The notes: generated from the letters alone by a model not told the origin. A stretch of DNA of 64,000 bases from Paralcaligenes sp. KSB-10 (GCF_021266465.1 NZ_CP089848.1:3720001-3784000), one strand, 5' to 3'; positions 18,790 through 28,030 are shown, numbered from the stretch's first letter. Program-made: numbers and translations.

Positions 18790-19698
18790 TTAAAGAGATG
18801 GGCGTATCATCGCGTCCGAATCGGCCAAGATACTGATGAGCTCTGGCACGGAGGCCTGAGACGAACCCAGTTGGTTTCCATACGCGTAGGCTTGCCGGAC
18901 AGCTTCAGCCGTGGCGTGTGGGGCACCTATCTCTGCGGCCATTGTTGTGTAGTAAGTCATGTCTTTCAGCGCATTGGCAAGTGAGAAGCGGAAGCCCGAG
19001 CTATCACGGGATTCGATATAAGGCTGTAGGCGATTGAGCACCACTCCGTCACCGCCTCCGTTCGCTAGAATCTGGATCAGGACCTCGGGCTTTATATTGG
19101 CACGTTGCGCGCAGGCGGCGGCCTCGGCCAACACAGCTGAAAATCCCAATGAAACAAAATTATGTATAAGCTTCATCTGATGCCCTGAGCCCACTGGCCC
19201 TGAAAATACGATATTTTCGGCATAGCACTGCAAAAGTGGCTTGCATCGTTCAAAGAGTGCATGATCTCCGCCTACGATCAGATTCAATCGGCCTTCGGCC
19301 GCTTCTTTCGGCGTGCGAGTCATGGGGGCATCGAGAAAAAGGCCGCCCGCTGCTTCAATAGCCCGCGCGATCTTTAAGGTCGATGAGGGAATGGCGGTCG
19401 AGCAATCTATTACGATGGTGCCCTGCGTCATGCCTTCGAGCAATCCGCCTGCTCTATATACGACATCTTCGACCTGAGGCGTGCCTGTCAGGCACAGGAT
19501 CACCACATTGGATTGTTGCGCTACGGCAGATGCCCTATCCGTTTTTACAGCACCGGCGCCGAGCAGATCTTCCACAGATTGATTGCCTGGATGATCCAGA
19601 AGCAGCATTGAATAGCCATGCTTGAGAATATTGAGAGCGATGCCGTGGCCCATCAATCCCACGCCGATCAGGCCGACCTTCATGTTCGAATCTGTCAT
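18790..19698 (-). CDS. Beta-hydroxyacid dehydrogenase (3-hydroxyisobutyrate / tartronate-semialdehyde reductase family)
   Basis: A 302-residue member of the GarR/MmsB/HIBADH family. It has an N-terminal Rossmann motif GLIGVGLMGHGIALNIL, a substrate-binding DAPMTRTPKEAAEGRLN segment, and the catalytic Lys in GSGHQMKLIHNF. The family oxidises or reduces beta-hydroxyacids with NAD(P). The exact substrate is open; a tartronate-semialdehyde or 3-hydroxyacid role would fit the neighbouring tartrate-type dehydrogenase. ATG 19698 begins MTDSNMKVGL, and a second Met five residues in is an alternative start. Confidence 0.87.
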   Translation of the reverse strand: MTDSNMKVGLIGVGLMGHGIALNILKHGYSMLLLDHPGNQSVEDLLGAGAVKTDRASAVAQQSNVVILCLTGTPQVEDVVYRAGGLLEGMTQGTIVIDCSTAIPSSTLKIARAIEAAGGLFLDAPMTRTPKEAAEGRLNLIVGGDHALFERCKPLLQCYAENIVFSGPVGSGHQMKLIHNFVSLGFSAVLAEAAACAQRANIKPEVLIQILANGGGDGVVLNRLQPYIESRDSSGFRFSLANALKDMTYYTTMAAEIGAPHATAEAVRQAYAYGNQLGSSQASVPELISILADSDAMIRPSL

Positions 19699-19757
19699 AT
19701 TCTATTTATTTCCATTAATAAATTAAGCCGGTGGATCAAACACAAACCTCTGAGACT

Positions 19758-21227
19758 TTATGCCTTGCGCATTTGACCCAGGCCGCCAGCACATATGTAT
19801 TTAATTTCGACGTAATCATCGATTCCGTATTTCGAGCCTTCCCGGCCCACCCCAGATTCCTTTATGCCTCCGAAGGGAGCGAGCTCAGTCGAGATAATGC
19901 CTTCGTTCAAGCCGACGATGCCGCATTCCAACGCTTCGGCTACCCACCATGAACGCTCGTAGTTGGTGGTGTAGAAATAGGCGGCAAGGCCGAATGGGGT
20001 GTCGTTCGCCATGCGTATAGCGTCGTGGTCGGATTGAAAACGGATCAGCGGAGCCACGGGACCGAACGTTTCCTCATTCATCAGCTTGGTATCGGGCGAG
20101 ACGTTGATCAGGATAGTGGGCTGAAAAAACAAGCCTCCCATCGGGTGGGCTTGCCCGCCCGTCAGTACCGTGGCGCCCTTCGAAAGCGCATCGCCTATAT
20201 GTTCTTTGACTTTATTTATGGCCGCTGAATCGATGAGAGGCCCTAGAGTCACCCCATCGTCCAGGCCATTACCGACTTTCATTGCATCGACCGCCACCTT
20301 GAGTTTGGCGGCAAAGGTATCATAAACGGCTTCTTGGACAAAAATCCGATTGGCGCATACGCAAGTCTGCCCTGCGTTACGGAACTTCGAGGCTATGACG
20401 CCTTCTACTGCTTTGTCCAGATCGGCATCGTCGAAAATAATGAACGGTGCGTTTCCGCCAAGTTCCATAGAAACTTTTTTTACTGTGCTGGCGCATTGCG
20501 CCATCAATAACTTGCCGACTTCTGTTGATCCGGTAAAAGACAGTTTGCGCACCAAGGGGCTTGAAACGAGTTCGTGGCCCACGACGCCGGAGGCTCCGGT
20601 AACGACGTTGAACACGCCTGGCGGCACGCCCGCTTCCACCGCTAGTGCCGCCAGTGCGAGGGCCGAAAACGGAGTGGCCGAGGCGGGCTTGACAACGATA
20701 GTGCAGCCGGCAGCCAGTGCCGCGCCGGCCTTGCGGGTGATCATGGCATTGGGAAAATTCCATGGAGTTATGGCGGCCACAACGCCCACCGGCTGTTTGA
20801 TTACTACGATGCGCCGATCGGCGTTGGCGGCGGGAATCATGTCTCCGTAGACACGTTTGGCTTCCTCGGCAAACCATTCAAGGAATGATGAGCCGTAGGC
20901 GATTTCGCCACGAGATTCTTGCAGTGGCTTGCCTTGTTCCAGAGTTAGAATAAGCGCGAGGTCTTCCTGATTTTTCATGCATAGGTCATACCAGCGCCGG
21001 ATGATTCTGGACCGCTCTTTTGCGCTGATGCCGCGCCAACCAGGTAGCGCGTCATGAGCCACGTCGATGGCATTTCTCACATCCGATCCATTGAGTTTTG
21101 GGACTGTGCCGATTTCTTTACCATCTGCCGGATTCACCACGACAATGGTTTCCCGGTTTGTGGCATCGGTCCAATTGCCATTGATATGGCATTGTTGGCG
21201 GAAGAGGTCCTTACGTTGCAAATTCAT
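19758..21227 (-). CDS. gabD: Succinate-semialdehyde dehydrogenase (GabD-like aldehyde dehydrogenase)
   Basis: A 489-residue NAD(P)-dependent aldehyde dehydrogenase. It is very close to GabD along its length: LFRQQCHINGNW at the N-terminus, PWNFPNAMITRKAGAALAAG, LSFTGSTEVGKLL (cofactor site), MELGGNAPFIIFDDAD with the catalytic Glu, and FRNAGQTCVCANRIF with the nucleophilic Cys. The C-terminus SGVGREGSKYGIDDYVEIKY is likewise GabD-like. No gabT is nearby, so in this operon it may act on another semialdehyde arising from the co-transcribed dehydrogenases. Confidence 0.9.
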   Translation of the reverse strand: MNLQRKDLFRQQCHINGNWTDATNRETIVVVNPADGKEIGTVPKLNGSDVRNAIDVAHDALPGWRGISAKERSRIIRRWYDLCMKNQEDLALILTLEQGKPLQESRGEIAYGSSFLEWFAEEAKRVYGDMIPAANADRRIVVIKQPVGVVAAITPWNFPNAMITRKAGAALAAGCTIVVKPASATPFSALALAALAVEAGVPPGVFNVVTGASGVVGHELVSSPLVRKLSFTGSTEVGKLLMAQCASTVKKVSMELGGNAPFIIFDDADLDKAVEGVIASKFRNAGQTCVCANRIFVQEAVYDTFAAKLKVAVDAMKVGNGLDDGVTLGPLIDSAAINKVKEHIGDALSKGATVLTGGQAHPMGGLFFQPTILINVSPDTKLMNEETFGPVAPLIRFQSDHDAIRMANDTPFGLAAYFYTTNYERSWWVAEALECGIVGLNEGIISTELAPFGGIKESGVGREGSKYGIDDYVEIKYICAGGLGQMRKA

Positions 21228-21252
21228 AGCCTTGGGTTCCTTGTAATTCGGT

Positions 21253-22224
21253 TCAAATGAGTAAATTCAGAGGAGTCCCGCCCTGCTCCAGCTCGACCAG
21301 GCCATCGATCAGAAGTTGCCCCATTGCGTTGCGGGTTTCTTCGGTGGCGCTGCCGATATGCGGTGTCAGGAATACATTATCTAAATTACGATAACGCGGA
21401 TCTATATGGGGTTCGTTGGCAAAGACGTCCAGTCCGGCGGCAAATAAGTGCCCGGCTTGCAGCGCTGTGATTAAAGCGTTGTCGTCTATCAGATCACCGC
21501 GCGAAATGTTGACGATAACCGCCCCGGCGGGAAGTAGCGCCAAGCGTTGGGCGTCCATGATATTTTTAAGTTCCGACGATCCTGGTGCAGCCAGCACAAG
21601 AATATCGCTCGAGCCAAGCAGGCTGCCGAGCGAGTCATGGTAGATTGCACCGCTTTCCAGGCCGACATCAAGCCGACGGCGATTGTGATAATGGATTTCA
21701 AGACCGAAGCCTAGAGCGCGGGCTGCGATGGCTCGCCCGATGCGGCCCATGCCGAAAATCCCCAACCGCCGTCCGACTAGTCCTTTCCCGAGCAGTTGTG
21801 TAGGTGCCCATCCCGGCCACGTCCCTGTGCGGACCATGCGATCGGCTTCGAATCCGCGCCGACAGGCATTCAGTAGCAGGAGCAGGGCGATTTCGGCGCA
21901 GGCATCGCTCAGGACATCGGGCGTATGCAGGACCCGCACTCCGCAGGATTTTGCGGCAGCCAGGTCGATATGGTCGTGCCCCACCGACAACGTCGCAATT
22001 GTTTTCAGTTCGGGTGCCAAATGCCGCACGACATTTGCATCTATGAATTCGGTGGCCGTGACAAACAGTACTTCAACACCCTTGGCTCGCTGCATGATTT
22101 CCTCCGGAGCGATGATGCAATCGTCAGTGTTGAAAACCAGATTGAAGCGCTGTGCCAGTTGTTTTTCTATTACAGGCGTGAAGCGCCGGCATAGGAAGGC
22201 CTTTGATTGCTTGATTTGGCTCAT
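21253..22224 (-). CDS. 2-hydroxyacid dehydrogenase (glyoxylate/hydroxypyruvate reductase-like)
   Basis: A 323-residue D-2-hydroxyacid dehydrogenase. Rossmann GIFGMGRIGRAIAARALGFG, Arg in NISRGDLIDDNAL, Glu in DVFANEPHIDPRY and catalytic His in LTPHIGSATEETRN are all present. It resembles GyaR/GhrB-type glyoxylate reductases. It is the first gene of the minus-strand operon and divergent from the FCD-GntR regulator, with an AT-rich intergenic region carrying a possible operator. It is distinct from the paralogues at 16674 and 31882. Confidence 0.87.
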   Translation of the reverse strand: MSQIKQSKAFLCRRFTPVIEKQLAQRFNLVFNTDDCIIAPEEIMQRAKGVEVLFVTATEFIDANVVRHLAPELKTIATLSVGHDHIDLAAAKSCGVRVLHTPDVLSDACAEIALLLLLNACRRGFEADRMVRTGTWPGWAPTQLLGKGLVGRRLGIFGMGRIGRAIAARALGFGLEIHYHNRRRLDVGLESGAIYHDSLGSLLGSSDILVLAAPGSSELKNIMDAQRLALLPAGAVIVNISRGDLIDDNALITALQAGHLFAAGLDVFANEPHIDPRYRNLDNVFLTPHIGSATEETRNAMGQLLIDGLVELEQGGTPLNLLI

Positions 22225-22262
22225 AAGATGCTTGAGTTTGCTGAAGAGATAAAGTTTAATTA

Positions 22263-22287
22263 ATTTATCATACCAATTTATAATATG
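22263..22287. promoter_or_regulatory. Possible operator of the FCD-GntR regulator, divergent promoter region
   Basis: ATTTATCATACCAATTTATA in a very AT-rich divergent promoter region shares TTTATCATACNAAT with the site at 23212-23240 upstream of the dehydratase gene. The AT content contrasts sharply with the flanking coding DNA. Binding by the adjacent GntR protein is inferred from the shared sequence and from its position at both promoters of the regulon. Confidence 0.5.
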
Positions 22288-22355
22288 AATGTGTCAATAA
22301 ATTTTATTTGAATGTTATGATGACATCCGATTTCCCAATGCTTTCAGGTGCTTAT

Positions 22356-23198
22356 ATGTCTCTACAAAACAGTGGGCGCGACATCGGCCCTTCGGCCACC
22401 GAGCCGACCTTGGCCGACCGGATTACCGAACTGCTTGCTTCTCAGATTCGCAGCGGCAGCTATCCGGTCAATGCGCGTCTGCCGACCGAAAAATTCATGA
22501 CAGAGGAATATGGTGTAAGCCGCACTGTGGTGCGGGAGGCCATCTCGCGGCTCAAATCCGAAGGATTGGTGGAGACTCGGCAGGGTAGCGGAACAGTGGT
22601 TCTGGACCCCAAGAATTCCGAGGCATTCAGGTTGGGAAGGGCAGACGATAATCCCGCCAAGGCTGTGGTGCGCATCATCGAATTGCGTCGCGGTATCGAG
22701 GCGGAAATGGCGGCATTGGCGGCAGAAAGGCGTACGGCGGCTGAGATGAACCAAATCAAGCGTGCCTTGAAGGAAATCGATAAAACGGTCAAAGAGGGCG
22801 GCAATGGCGTTGATGAAGACTTGGAATTTCACATGGCCATCTCGCGTGCGACGGGCAATCCGCACTACACCGCCTTGCTCGGATTGCTGACACGGGCGCT
22901 GAAAGACGCAATCCGGGTGACGCGAGGCAATGAGGCGCGCCGCGATGATCTGGCGGGGCAGGTTCGCGACGAGCACAATGCAATTTGCCAAGCCATTCAG
23001 GCACGCGACGTAGCGGCCGCGCGTGCGGCTGCGTTTCGCCATATGCAAAACACAGCGGTTCGTATCGAGCTCGCCGAAAAAGACTATTGGGCCGGCGATA
23101 GCCGCAAGGCCGCGCAGCGGTTGGCGAAAGCAGATCTTGGAGCCGTACTTGGCGGTACGAGTTCCGAGCTGAATCCTGGGAAAAATAAAAAAAATTAA
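22356..23198 (+). CDS. GntR family regulator, FadR/FCD subfamily
   Basis: About 280 residues. The N-terminal winged helix shows LPTEKFMTEEYGVSRTVVREAISRL, and the C-terminal FCD all-helical domain shows RIIELRRGIEAEMAALAAERR, DLEFHMAISRATGNPHY and DEHNAICQAIQARD. FCD regulators usually bind organic or sugar acids through a metal held by Asp/His residues. The frame is open from 22308; ATG 22356 has CAGG 8 nt upstream and begins MSLQNSGRD, but Met codons at 22317, 22320 and 22338 are possible. It sits between the dehydrogenase operon and the dehydratase-Bug genes and most likely controls both. Confidence 0.88.
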   Translation: MSLQNSGRDIGPSATEPTLADRITELLASQIRSGSYPVNARLPTEKFMTEEYGVSRTVVREAISRLKSEGLVETRQGSGTVVLDPKNSEAFRLGRADDNPAKAVVRIIELRRGIEAEMAALAAERRTAAEMNQIKRALKEIDKTVKEGGNGVDEDLEFHMAISRATGNPHYTALLGLLTRALKDAIRVTRGNEARRDDLAGQVRDEHNAICQAIQARDVAAARAAAFRHMQNTAVRIELAEKDYWAGDSRKAAQRLAKADLGAVLGGTSSELNPGKNKKN

Positions 23199-23211
23199 CT
23201 TCATTGAAATG

Positions 23212-23235
23212 TTGTGTGATATATTTATCATACAA
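23212..23235. promoter_or_regulatory. Probable operator upstream of the enolase-superfamily dehydratase gene
   Basis: TTGTGTGAT (23212-23220) and ATCATACAA (23227-23235) form a 9-bp inverted repeat with one mismatch and a 6-nt AT spacer. It lies just past the end of the GntR gene and 103 bp before the dehydratase start. The right half recurs at 22267-22276 in the divergent promoter on the other side of the regulator. The TTGTNTGAT half-site is in keeping with FadR-type palindromes. Confidence 0.6.
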
Positions 23236-23337
23236 ATTATGGGCTCCGGCGTGCTTACAAATGAGCGGAGTGTCATCCCGCCCGGCCCAGCAAGGCCGGG
23301 ATGCTGATCATCACCACATGAACCAAGAGAGGGTGTA

Positions 23338-24486
23338 ATGAAAATCACGCAAATCACGGCAATCCCATTGTCGTACCGTTTGCCTGAAGGCAAGACAGTA
23401 ACCATGGGTGTGGGAAGCACGCTCAAGCGCGATGCGATCATTATCCGAGTGGAAACCTCGGAAGGAATCACCGGATACGGGGAATCGCATCCCGGGCGTA
23501 GCCCGGGGGCCATAGTCAGCCTTATACACAACACTCTTGCGCCGCTATTGGTAGGCTACGACGCGACCGACGTAATCGGGGCCTGGAAACGGGTGCACCG
23601 TATGCAGTTCTCCAGTCACGGCCTGGGAGCCGGCGCCGCTTTGGCCTATTCCGGCATCGACATGGCCCTCTGGGATATACGCGGCAAGGCGGCCAATATG
23701 CCTCTATACAAATTATTGGGTGGCGGGCAGCGCCGCATTCCTGCTTATGCTGGCGGTATTTCGATGGGTTACCAGCCGCCCGAAGACTTGGCCGACGAGG
23801 CTCGCGGCTACCTGGATAAGGGCTATAAGGCGGTAAAGCTGCGCATCGGCGACACAGTAAAAAACGACATTGATCGCATAACCCACCTGCGCAAGGCATT
23901 GGGCGATGATATCGACATCCTTACCGATGCCAATACCGCATACACCATCGCCCAGGCCCGGCGAGTGTTGCCGGTGCTGGCCGATATCAAGGCCGGCTGG
24001 CTGGAAGAGCCGTTTGCCTGCAATGATTTTGCATCGTATCGCGAGGCGGCGCGCATTACTCCGCTAGTTCCAATAGCCGCCGGCGAAAACCATTTCATGC
24101 GTTTCGAGTTTGCGCAAATGCTTGAAGCGCGGGCGGTTCAAATCTGGCAGCCAGATCTTTCCAAGACGGGTGGCATCACCGAGGGCGTCCGGATCGCGGC
24201 GCTGGCTTCCGCATTCCAGATACCTGTCAACGCCCATAGCTCCGCCACTGGGCTCAACCATGCGGCCACACTACATTTTCTTGCCGCCACCGAGAACGCG
24301 GGCTACTTCGAGGCTTGCGTCTCGAAGTTCAATCCCTTCCGCGATATGTTCGGGGCCACATTTGAAATCGGTGCGGACGGGTGCGTGGAACCGCCCGAAG
24401 GACCGGGCCTTGGAGTCAATGTCGACGAAGCAATCTTTAAGGAATTTCCGGTGGTCGATGGCCCGGGCTATGTTGTCAAATTCTGA
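23338..24486 (+). CDS. Mandelate racemase/muconate lactonizing enzyme family protein (enolase superfamily, acid-sugar dehydratase-like)
   Basis: A 382-residue enolase-superfamily enzyme. The KxK catalytic pair is in KAVKLRIGD (near residue 165), metal ligands lie in ILTDANTAY, WLEEPF and AAGENH, and the barrel closes with PVNAHSSATGLNHAAT. These enzymes abstract the alpha proton of a carboxylate; relatives dehydrate sugar acids or racemise. The Lys-Lys pair with a late His-containing strand favours the MLE/MR group, but the substrate is not identifiable. The ribosome binding site GAGAGG precedes ATG 23338. A Bug receptor follows after 32 bp and probably delivers the substrate. Confidence 0.88.
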   Translation: MKITQITAIPLSYRLPEGKTVTMGVGSTLKRDAIIIRVETSEGITGYGESHPGRSPGAIVSLIHNTLAPLLVGYDATDVIGAWKRVHRMQFSSHGLGAGAALAYSGIDMALWDIRGKAANMPLYKLLGGGQRRIPAYAGGISMGYQPPEDLADEARGYLDKGYKAVKLRIGDTVKNDIDRITHLRKALGDDIDILTDANTAYTIAQARRVLPVLADIKAGWLEEPFACNDFASYREAARITPLVPIAAGENHFMRFEFAQMLEARAVQIWQPDLSKTGGITEGVRIAALASAFQIPVNAHSSATGLNHAATLHFLAATENAGYFEACVSKFNPFRDMFGATFEIGADGCVEPPEGPGLGVNVDEAIFKEFPVVDGPGYVVKF

Positions 24487-24518
24487 TTTTCAGCTTAAAT
24501 GAGTCGAGGAGATAAAAA

Positions 24519-25499
24519 ATGAATAATTTTAAAAAAATACTGATAACGATTTGCGCGCTTCTGATCGGCGCTATAGGAGTCCCTAGCGAAGCAGCACAGA
24601 AATACCCTGATAGAGAGGTCCGTATTGTTGTGCCCTATACCCCAGGCGGCTTCAATGACACGTTTGCCCGCACAATAAGTCATTATTTGACGACAGATTG
24701 GAAAGAGTCTGTCGTGGTAGAGAACCGGCCAGGAGGCAACACCATTATTGGCAATTCGTTCGTGGCTAGGGCAGCGCCCGATGGTTATACATTGTTGGTG
24801 ACGCCTTTGCCTTTTTCGTCCCTGCCGGGCTTATATGGCAAGAAACTACCCTATGATGCATTGAAAAATTTCGACCCTGTGGTGTGGGCTGCCAGCACCC
24901 AAAATGTTTTGGTGGTGCGCAGCGACTCCAAGATAAAGACAGTAAAAGACCTGGTTGACTACGCCAAGAAGAATCCGAAAAAAGTCAATTATGGATCTAC
25001 TGGTACGGGCTCATCGAACCATCTGTCCATGGAACTCTTCATGAGCATGACGGGTACTCAAATGACTCATATACCCTACAAAGGCAGCTCTCCGGCGGTA
25101 GTGGCGTTGTTGAGCGGCGATATCGATGTGTTCTTCGACAACATGCCAAATGTCTTGCCGCAAATCCGCGCTGGAAAGTTTCGCGCAATAGCGACCACTG
25201 GCTTGAAGCGTTCCCCTTTATTGCCCGATGTGCCTACCGTAGCAGAGTCCGGCGTGCCCGGCTATGAGGTAAATGTATGGTTTGGTCTCCAGGCGCCGGC
25301 AGGTACCCCGGCGAACGTGATAGCCAAGCTGAATAAAGACGTGGTTCAGGTGCTGCGAACTCCCGCAGTTGTAAAGCAATTTGGTGATCTTGGAGTCGAA
25401 GTCGTGGCCAGCACACCCGAGCAATTCGACCAGTTGTTAAGTTCGGAAATCAAAAAATGGGGCGATGTGGTCAAGGCGGCTCATATCCAGTTGGAATGA
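24519..25499 (+). CDS. Bug-family periplasmic solute receptor (TctC-like)
   Basis: A 326-residue tripartite tricarboxylate transporter receptor. It has a signal peptide (KKILITICALLIGAIGV), then KYPDREVRIVVPYTPGGFND, the carboxylate-binding loop region of Bug proteins, and VVENRPGGNTIIG. There is a strong ribosome binding site (GAGGAG). Bug receptors bind carboxylates or related metabolites in the periplasm. No TctA/TctB membrane genes are in the window, so it would share a transporter encoded elsewhere or act as a sensor. Pairing with the dehydratase suggests an acid substrate for that enzyme. Confidence 0.92.
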   Translation: MNNFKKILITICALLIGAIGVPSEAAQKYPDREVRIVVPYTPGGFNDTFARTISHYLTTDWKESVVVENRPGGNTIIGNSFVARAAPDGYTLLVTPLPFSSLPGLYGKKLPYDALKNFDPVVWAASTQNVLVVRSDSKIKTVKDLVDYAKKNPKKVNYGSTGTGSSNHLSMELFMSMTGTQMTHIPYKGSSPAVVALLSGDIDVFFDNMPNVLPQIRAGKFRAIATTGLKRSPLLPDVPTVAESGVPGYEVNVWFGLQAPAGTPANVIAKLNKDVVQVLRTPAVVKQFGDLGVEVVASTPEQFDQLLSSEIKKWGDVVKAAHIQLE

Positions 25500-25667
25500 G
25501 TCGGGAATCAGCTTTATGTCTTGTCTGTTGCACGGCTCAGGTCCCTGGGGCTGTGCGACAGTAGTCGGTATGCCTGAATTTACGCATAGCCTGATTCCAC
25601 CAGCAATTTCCTGAAACTTGCAGTAACCTACAAAGTTATTTGTTTATTTCCGGAAATCCGCAGGATC

Positions 25668-26867
25668 ATGACGTCGTCTGCCCAACCCTATACTTTTTCA
25701 TCACGCGCGAAAAACCTTACAAGCTCAGCCATACGCGAGATTCTCAAAATCACCGAGCGGCCTGAAATCATCTCGTTTGCCGGCGGTTTGCCCGCTCCGA
25801 AAGGGTTTCCGGTAGAAGTCATCAACGCCGCGTATGATCGCGTCCTCAGCCAATTGGGCCGTTCGGCCCTGCAATACGGCCCTACCGAAGGTTATGCGCC
25901 TTTGCGCGCCTGGGTGGCCGAAGACCTGAAGCGCGTAGGCGCCATGGATATTACCCCCGACGAAATCCTTATCGTGTCGGGTTCGCAGCAGGCCCTGGAC
26001 ATGCTGGGCAAGCTGTTCATCGACCCGGGCAGCAAAGTACTGGTCGAGGCGCCCAGCTACCTGGGTGCGCTGCAGTCGTTTTCCCTGTTCGAACCCGAGT
26101 ATGTGTCCGTACCCACCGACGGCGGTGGCCTGATTCCCGAAGGCCTGACAGACGAACGCGTGAAAGACGGGCGCTTTATCTATGCCTTGCCCAATTTCCA
26201 GAACCCGACTGGCCTGACCCTGAACCTGGCGCGGCGCAAGGCGCTGGTCGAACGCTGTGCAGCCGTCGGCTTGCCGATTATCGAAGACGACCCCTACGGC
26301 GACTTGCGTTACGCCGGCGAAGCCCTGCCGGGCCTGCTGGGCCTGGGGCGCGCTGCGGGCGCCACCGTCATTCGCCTGGGTACGTTTTCCAAGGTGCTGG
26401 CGCCCGGCCTGCGCCTGGGCTATATTGCCGCGCCCAAAGAGATCATTTCCAAGCTGGTGCAGATCAAGCAGGCCACCGATCTGCATACCGCGTCGATTAC
26501 GCAAATGGCGGTGCATGAGGCCGTGAAAGACGGTTTCCTGACCACCCATTTGCCCACCGTGCGCGAGTTGTACAAGCAGCAATGCGGCTATATGCTGGAT
26601 GCGATGGCGGCGGATTTTCCATCGACTGCGGCCTGGACCAGGCCTGAAGGCGGCATGTTTATCTGGGTCACCCTGCCCGGGCATATCGACAGCAGCGAAT
26701 TGCTCGCGCGGGCGATCAAGGAAAAAGTCGCGTTCGTGCCCGGCGCGCCGTTCTACACCGGAGACGACGCGCAAAACAACACGCTGCGGCTCAGCTTCGT
26801 GACCGTATCCGAGGAAAAGATCCGCGAAGGCATTGCGATCCTGGGCCGGCTTATCAAAGAAAGCTGA
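25668..26867 (+). CDS. PLP-dependent class I/II aminotransferase (2-aminoadipate aminotransferase-like)
   Basis: A 399-residue fold-type I aminotransferase. The PLP lysine lies in RLGTFSKVLAPGLRLGY (near residue 245), with YALPNFQNPTGLTL and IIEDDPYGDLRYAG before it. The N-terminus SSAIREILKITERPEIISFAGGLP is that of the LysN/ARO8-like group, which accepts 2-aminoadipate, leucine or aromatic amino acids. It starts at an ATG with AGGA upstream. No partner gene clarifies the substrate; a 168-bp gap separates it from the Bug gene, so it is probably transcribed separately. Confidence 0.88.
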   Translation: MTSSAQPYTFSSRAKNLTSSAIREILKITERPEIISFAGGLPAPKGFPVEVINAAYDRVLSQLGRSALQYGPTEGYAPLRAWVAEDLKRVGAMDITPDEILIVSGSQQALDMLGKLFIDPGSKVLVEAPSYLGALQSFSLFEPEYVSVPTDGGGLIPEGLTDERVKDGRFIYALPNFQNPTGLTLNLARRKALVERCAAVGLPIIEDDPYGDLRYAGEALPGLLGLGRAAGATVIRLGTFSKVLAPGLRLGYIAAPKEIISKLVQIKQATDLHTASITQMAVHEAVKDGFLTTHLPTVRELYKQQCGYMLDAMAADFPSTAAWTRPEGGMFIWVTLPGHIDSSELLARAIKEKVAFVPGAPFYTGDDAQNNTLRLSFVTVSEEKIREGIAILGRLIKES

Positions 26868-27031
26868 ATAACAGCACAGTGCCGTCGCGGCGGGCGGGTA
26901 CACGGCGGAGAGTCAGGCGGCGAACAGCTTGCGTATTCTTACTCTCGTCAGCCGGGTTAAAATTCATTTCCGCTTTCCCCGGCCGCAAGCCGGGGCCCGA
27001 ATGACGATCTCAATCTGAAACAAGACAAGCC

Positions 27032-27961
27032 GTGAATACGCCTGAGCCTGCCATTCCCGATCTGTCCGACATGCGGCCCGACGACTGGGTCGAGCGTTGG
27101 TTGCCGCGGTCGTGGGGGCCCTATGCGCGCTTGTGCCGCCTGGATCGCCCCGTAGGCACCTGGCTCACCCTGTTGCCCTGCCTGGCGGCGCTGGTGCAAG
27201 CCGCCGATGGCTGGCCCGCGCTCTGGCGCCTGTTCATTTTTTCCCTGGGTGCCTTGCTGATGCGCGGCATAGGCTGCACCATCAACGACATCTTCGACCG
27301 CGACATCGACCAAAAAGTCGAACGCACCCGCTTCCGGCCCCTGACCAGCGGCCAGCTCACCCTGCGAAACGCCCTCTATTTTCTGCTCGGGCAATTGCTG
27401 GTGTGCGCGCTGCTGCTGTTTGCCGTCAATGCCTACAGCCGCTGGCTGGCCGTCTTGCTCTTGCCCTTCGTTGTGGTGTACCCCTTGTGCAAGCGCTTCA
27501 CCTATTGGCCGCAGGTCGTGCTGGGCATTGCATTCAACTGGGGCATGCTGATGGCCTGGTCCGACACGCAAAACATCGTGCCCATCGCTGCCATAGCCAT
27601 GTGGGTGGGAGCGGTGCTGTGGCAGGTGGGCTACGACTCGATCTATGCCTACGTAGACGTGCGCGACGACAAGGAACTGGGCCTGCACTCCACCGCCATG
27701 CGTTTTGCGGACAAGGGCAAGCAATGGATCAGCGGCTTTTACATCGCTACCGTCCTGCTGTGGCTGTATGCCGGAATTGCCCTGCACATGGCCTGGGGCT
27801 ACTACCTGGTCCTGGCCGTCATCGCCGGGCACTTCGCGTGGCAAATGCGTATCTTCGACCTGGCCCGTCCCGATCGCAACTTCATGCTCTTTCGCGCCAA
27901 CATCTGGGTGGGTGTGCTCATGATCATCGCTGCACTGGGCGGCACCCTGATGGGTAATTAA
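27032..27961 (+). CDS. ubiA: 4-hydroxybenzoate octaprenyltransferase
   Basis: UbiA attaches the polyprenyl tail to 4-hydroxybenzoate in ubiquinone synthesis, at the inner membrane. The 309-residue protein has about nine predicted helices. The two Asp-rich motifs that bind Mg-prenyl diphosphate are NDIFDRDIDQKVERTRFRP and DVRDDKELGLHSTAM. The start is a GTG; no ATG is in frame nearby and the N-terminus has the proper spacing to PVGTWLTLLPCLAAL. It is a single housekeeping gene between catabolic loci, converging on the citryl-CoA-lyase-like gene. Confidence 0.95.
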   Translation: MNTPEPAIPDLSDMRPDDWVERWLPRSWGPYARLCRLDRPVGTWLTLLPCLAALVQAADGWPALWRLFIFSLGALLMRGIGCTINDIFDRDIDQKVERTRFRPLTSGQLTLRNALYFLLGQLLVCALLLFAVNAYSRWLAVLLLPFVVVYPLCKRFTYWPQVVLGIAFNWGMLMAWSDTQNIVPIAAIAMWVGAVLWQVGYDSIYAYVDVRDDKELGLHSTAMRFADKGKQWISGFYIATVLLWLYAGIALHMAWGYYLVLAVIAGHFAWQMRIFDLARPDRNFMLFRANIWVGVLMIIAALGGTLMGN

Positions 27962-27985
27962 ATAACAAGCACCAAGGGTGGCCAT

Positions 27986-28008
27986 GGGGCGGCTACAAGG
28001 ACCGCCCC
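27986..28008. terminator. Hairpin between convergent ubiA and citryl-CoA-lyase-like genes
   Basis: GGGGCGG (27986-27992) and CCGCCCC (28002-28008) form a perfect 7-bp GC stem with a 9-nt loop, between two convergent stop codons. No T-tract follows, so it may be a small dispersed palindrome and not an intrinsic terminator. Similar GGGGCGGC hairpins occur at 46417, 47507 and 55058. Confidence 0.4.
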
Positions 28009-28030
28009 TGCGAAGTCCAAACCACGGCAG

